Shown here in pieces: positions 63,959 to 64,000 of a stretch of 64,000 nt of DNA. Within the stretch, counting starts at the first letter, position 1; each line of letters begins with the position of its first letter. Location of the stretch: assembly GCF_947090785.1 (NCBI RefSeq), contig NZ_OX352320.1:1612001-1676000 (forward strand), given 5' to 3'. The notes below the pieces were generated by a model. That model was not told where the DNA came from, ran no database searches, and saw nothing but the letters and a program-made list of their open reading frames with translations. The DNA is from Rheinheimera sp. MM224 (GTDB lineage Bacteria; Pseudomonadota; Gammaproteobacteria; Enterobacterales; Alteromonadaceae). Made by a program: the position numbers and the translations under genes.

Positions 63959-64000
63959 GATTATTTTTTCTCCTTGAAGCTATTGATAACAATTCTTGAT

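Overview
The window is a stretch of chromosome from a polarly flagellated gammaproteobacterium of the Alteromonadales/Chromatiales type. The gene order of the flagellar and chemotaxis block matches Shewanella, Vibrio and Pseudomonas polar systems, and the protein sequences suggest something close to Rheinheimera. The genus is a tentative reading from memory of protein families, not a search. No tRNA, rRNA, CRISPR array or intact insertion sequence was seen.

Region 1 (1-16.5 kb, all +) is a flagellar and chemotaxis superoperon: the end of fliP, then fliQ, fliR, flhB, flhA, flhF, flhG, fliA, cheY, cheZ, cheA, cheB, a second stator pair (motC, motD), parC, parP, cheW and a DUF2802 gene. It builds the export gate, sets flagellar number and place, supplies sigma-28, and makes and anchors the polar chemosensory array. 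Many genes overlap by 1-8 bases. Two perfect palindromes and a sigma-54-like promoter lie before flhA, and a 127-bp ERIC-type repeat lies before cheW. The CheA linker carries repeats that resemble CheY-binding peptides.

Region 2 (16.7-21 kb) holds a large lipoprotein gene of unknown role and an MBL/beta-CASP RNase-like gene. The latter resembles the 'right junction gene' that borders O-antigen loci in Vibrio.

Region 3 (21-58 kb) is a surface-polysaccharide locus. wecB, an SLBB outer-membrane exporter and a Wzz chain-length protein lead into rmlBA, a wecF-like and a wecE-like gene, a Wzx flippase, glycosyltransferases, a Wzy polymerase broken by two frameshifts, a hexapeptide acetyltransferase, a reductase plus phosphoglycosyl transferase pair (likely N-acetylquinovosamine initiation), ugd, galU and two tandem WbpM-type dehydratases, the second frameshifted. 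A gfcABCD/yjbEFGH-type operon, rmlCD and galE follow, then a compact ATP-grasp/SDR/metallophosphoesterase trio of unknown function and two membrane O-acyltransferases. The stretches at about 28.8-38.7 kb and 51.7-57.9 kb look richer in A+T than their surroundings, consistent with horizontal exchange; base composition was not computed.

Region 4 (58-64 kb) returns to housekeeping-type genes: a response regulator with a TPR-like tail, an MJ1255/VC2487-type glycosyltransferase and tdk on the minus strand, then MAPEG, YqaA, cyclophilin and DUF2750 genes on the plus strand. The window ends in a long palindrome that shares its GGGTCAGAG head with one of the two upstream of flhA.
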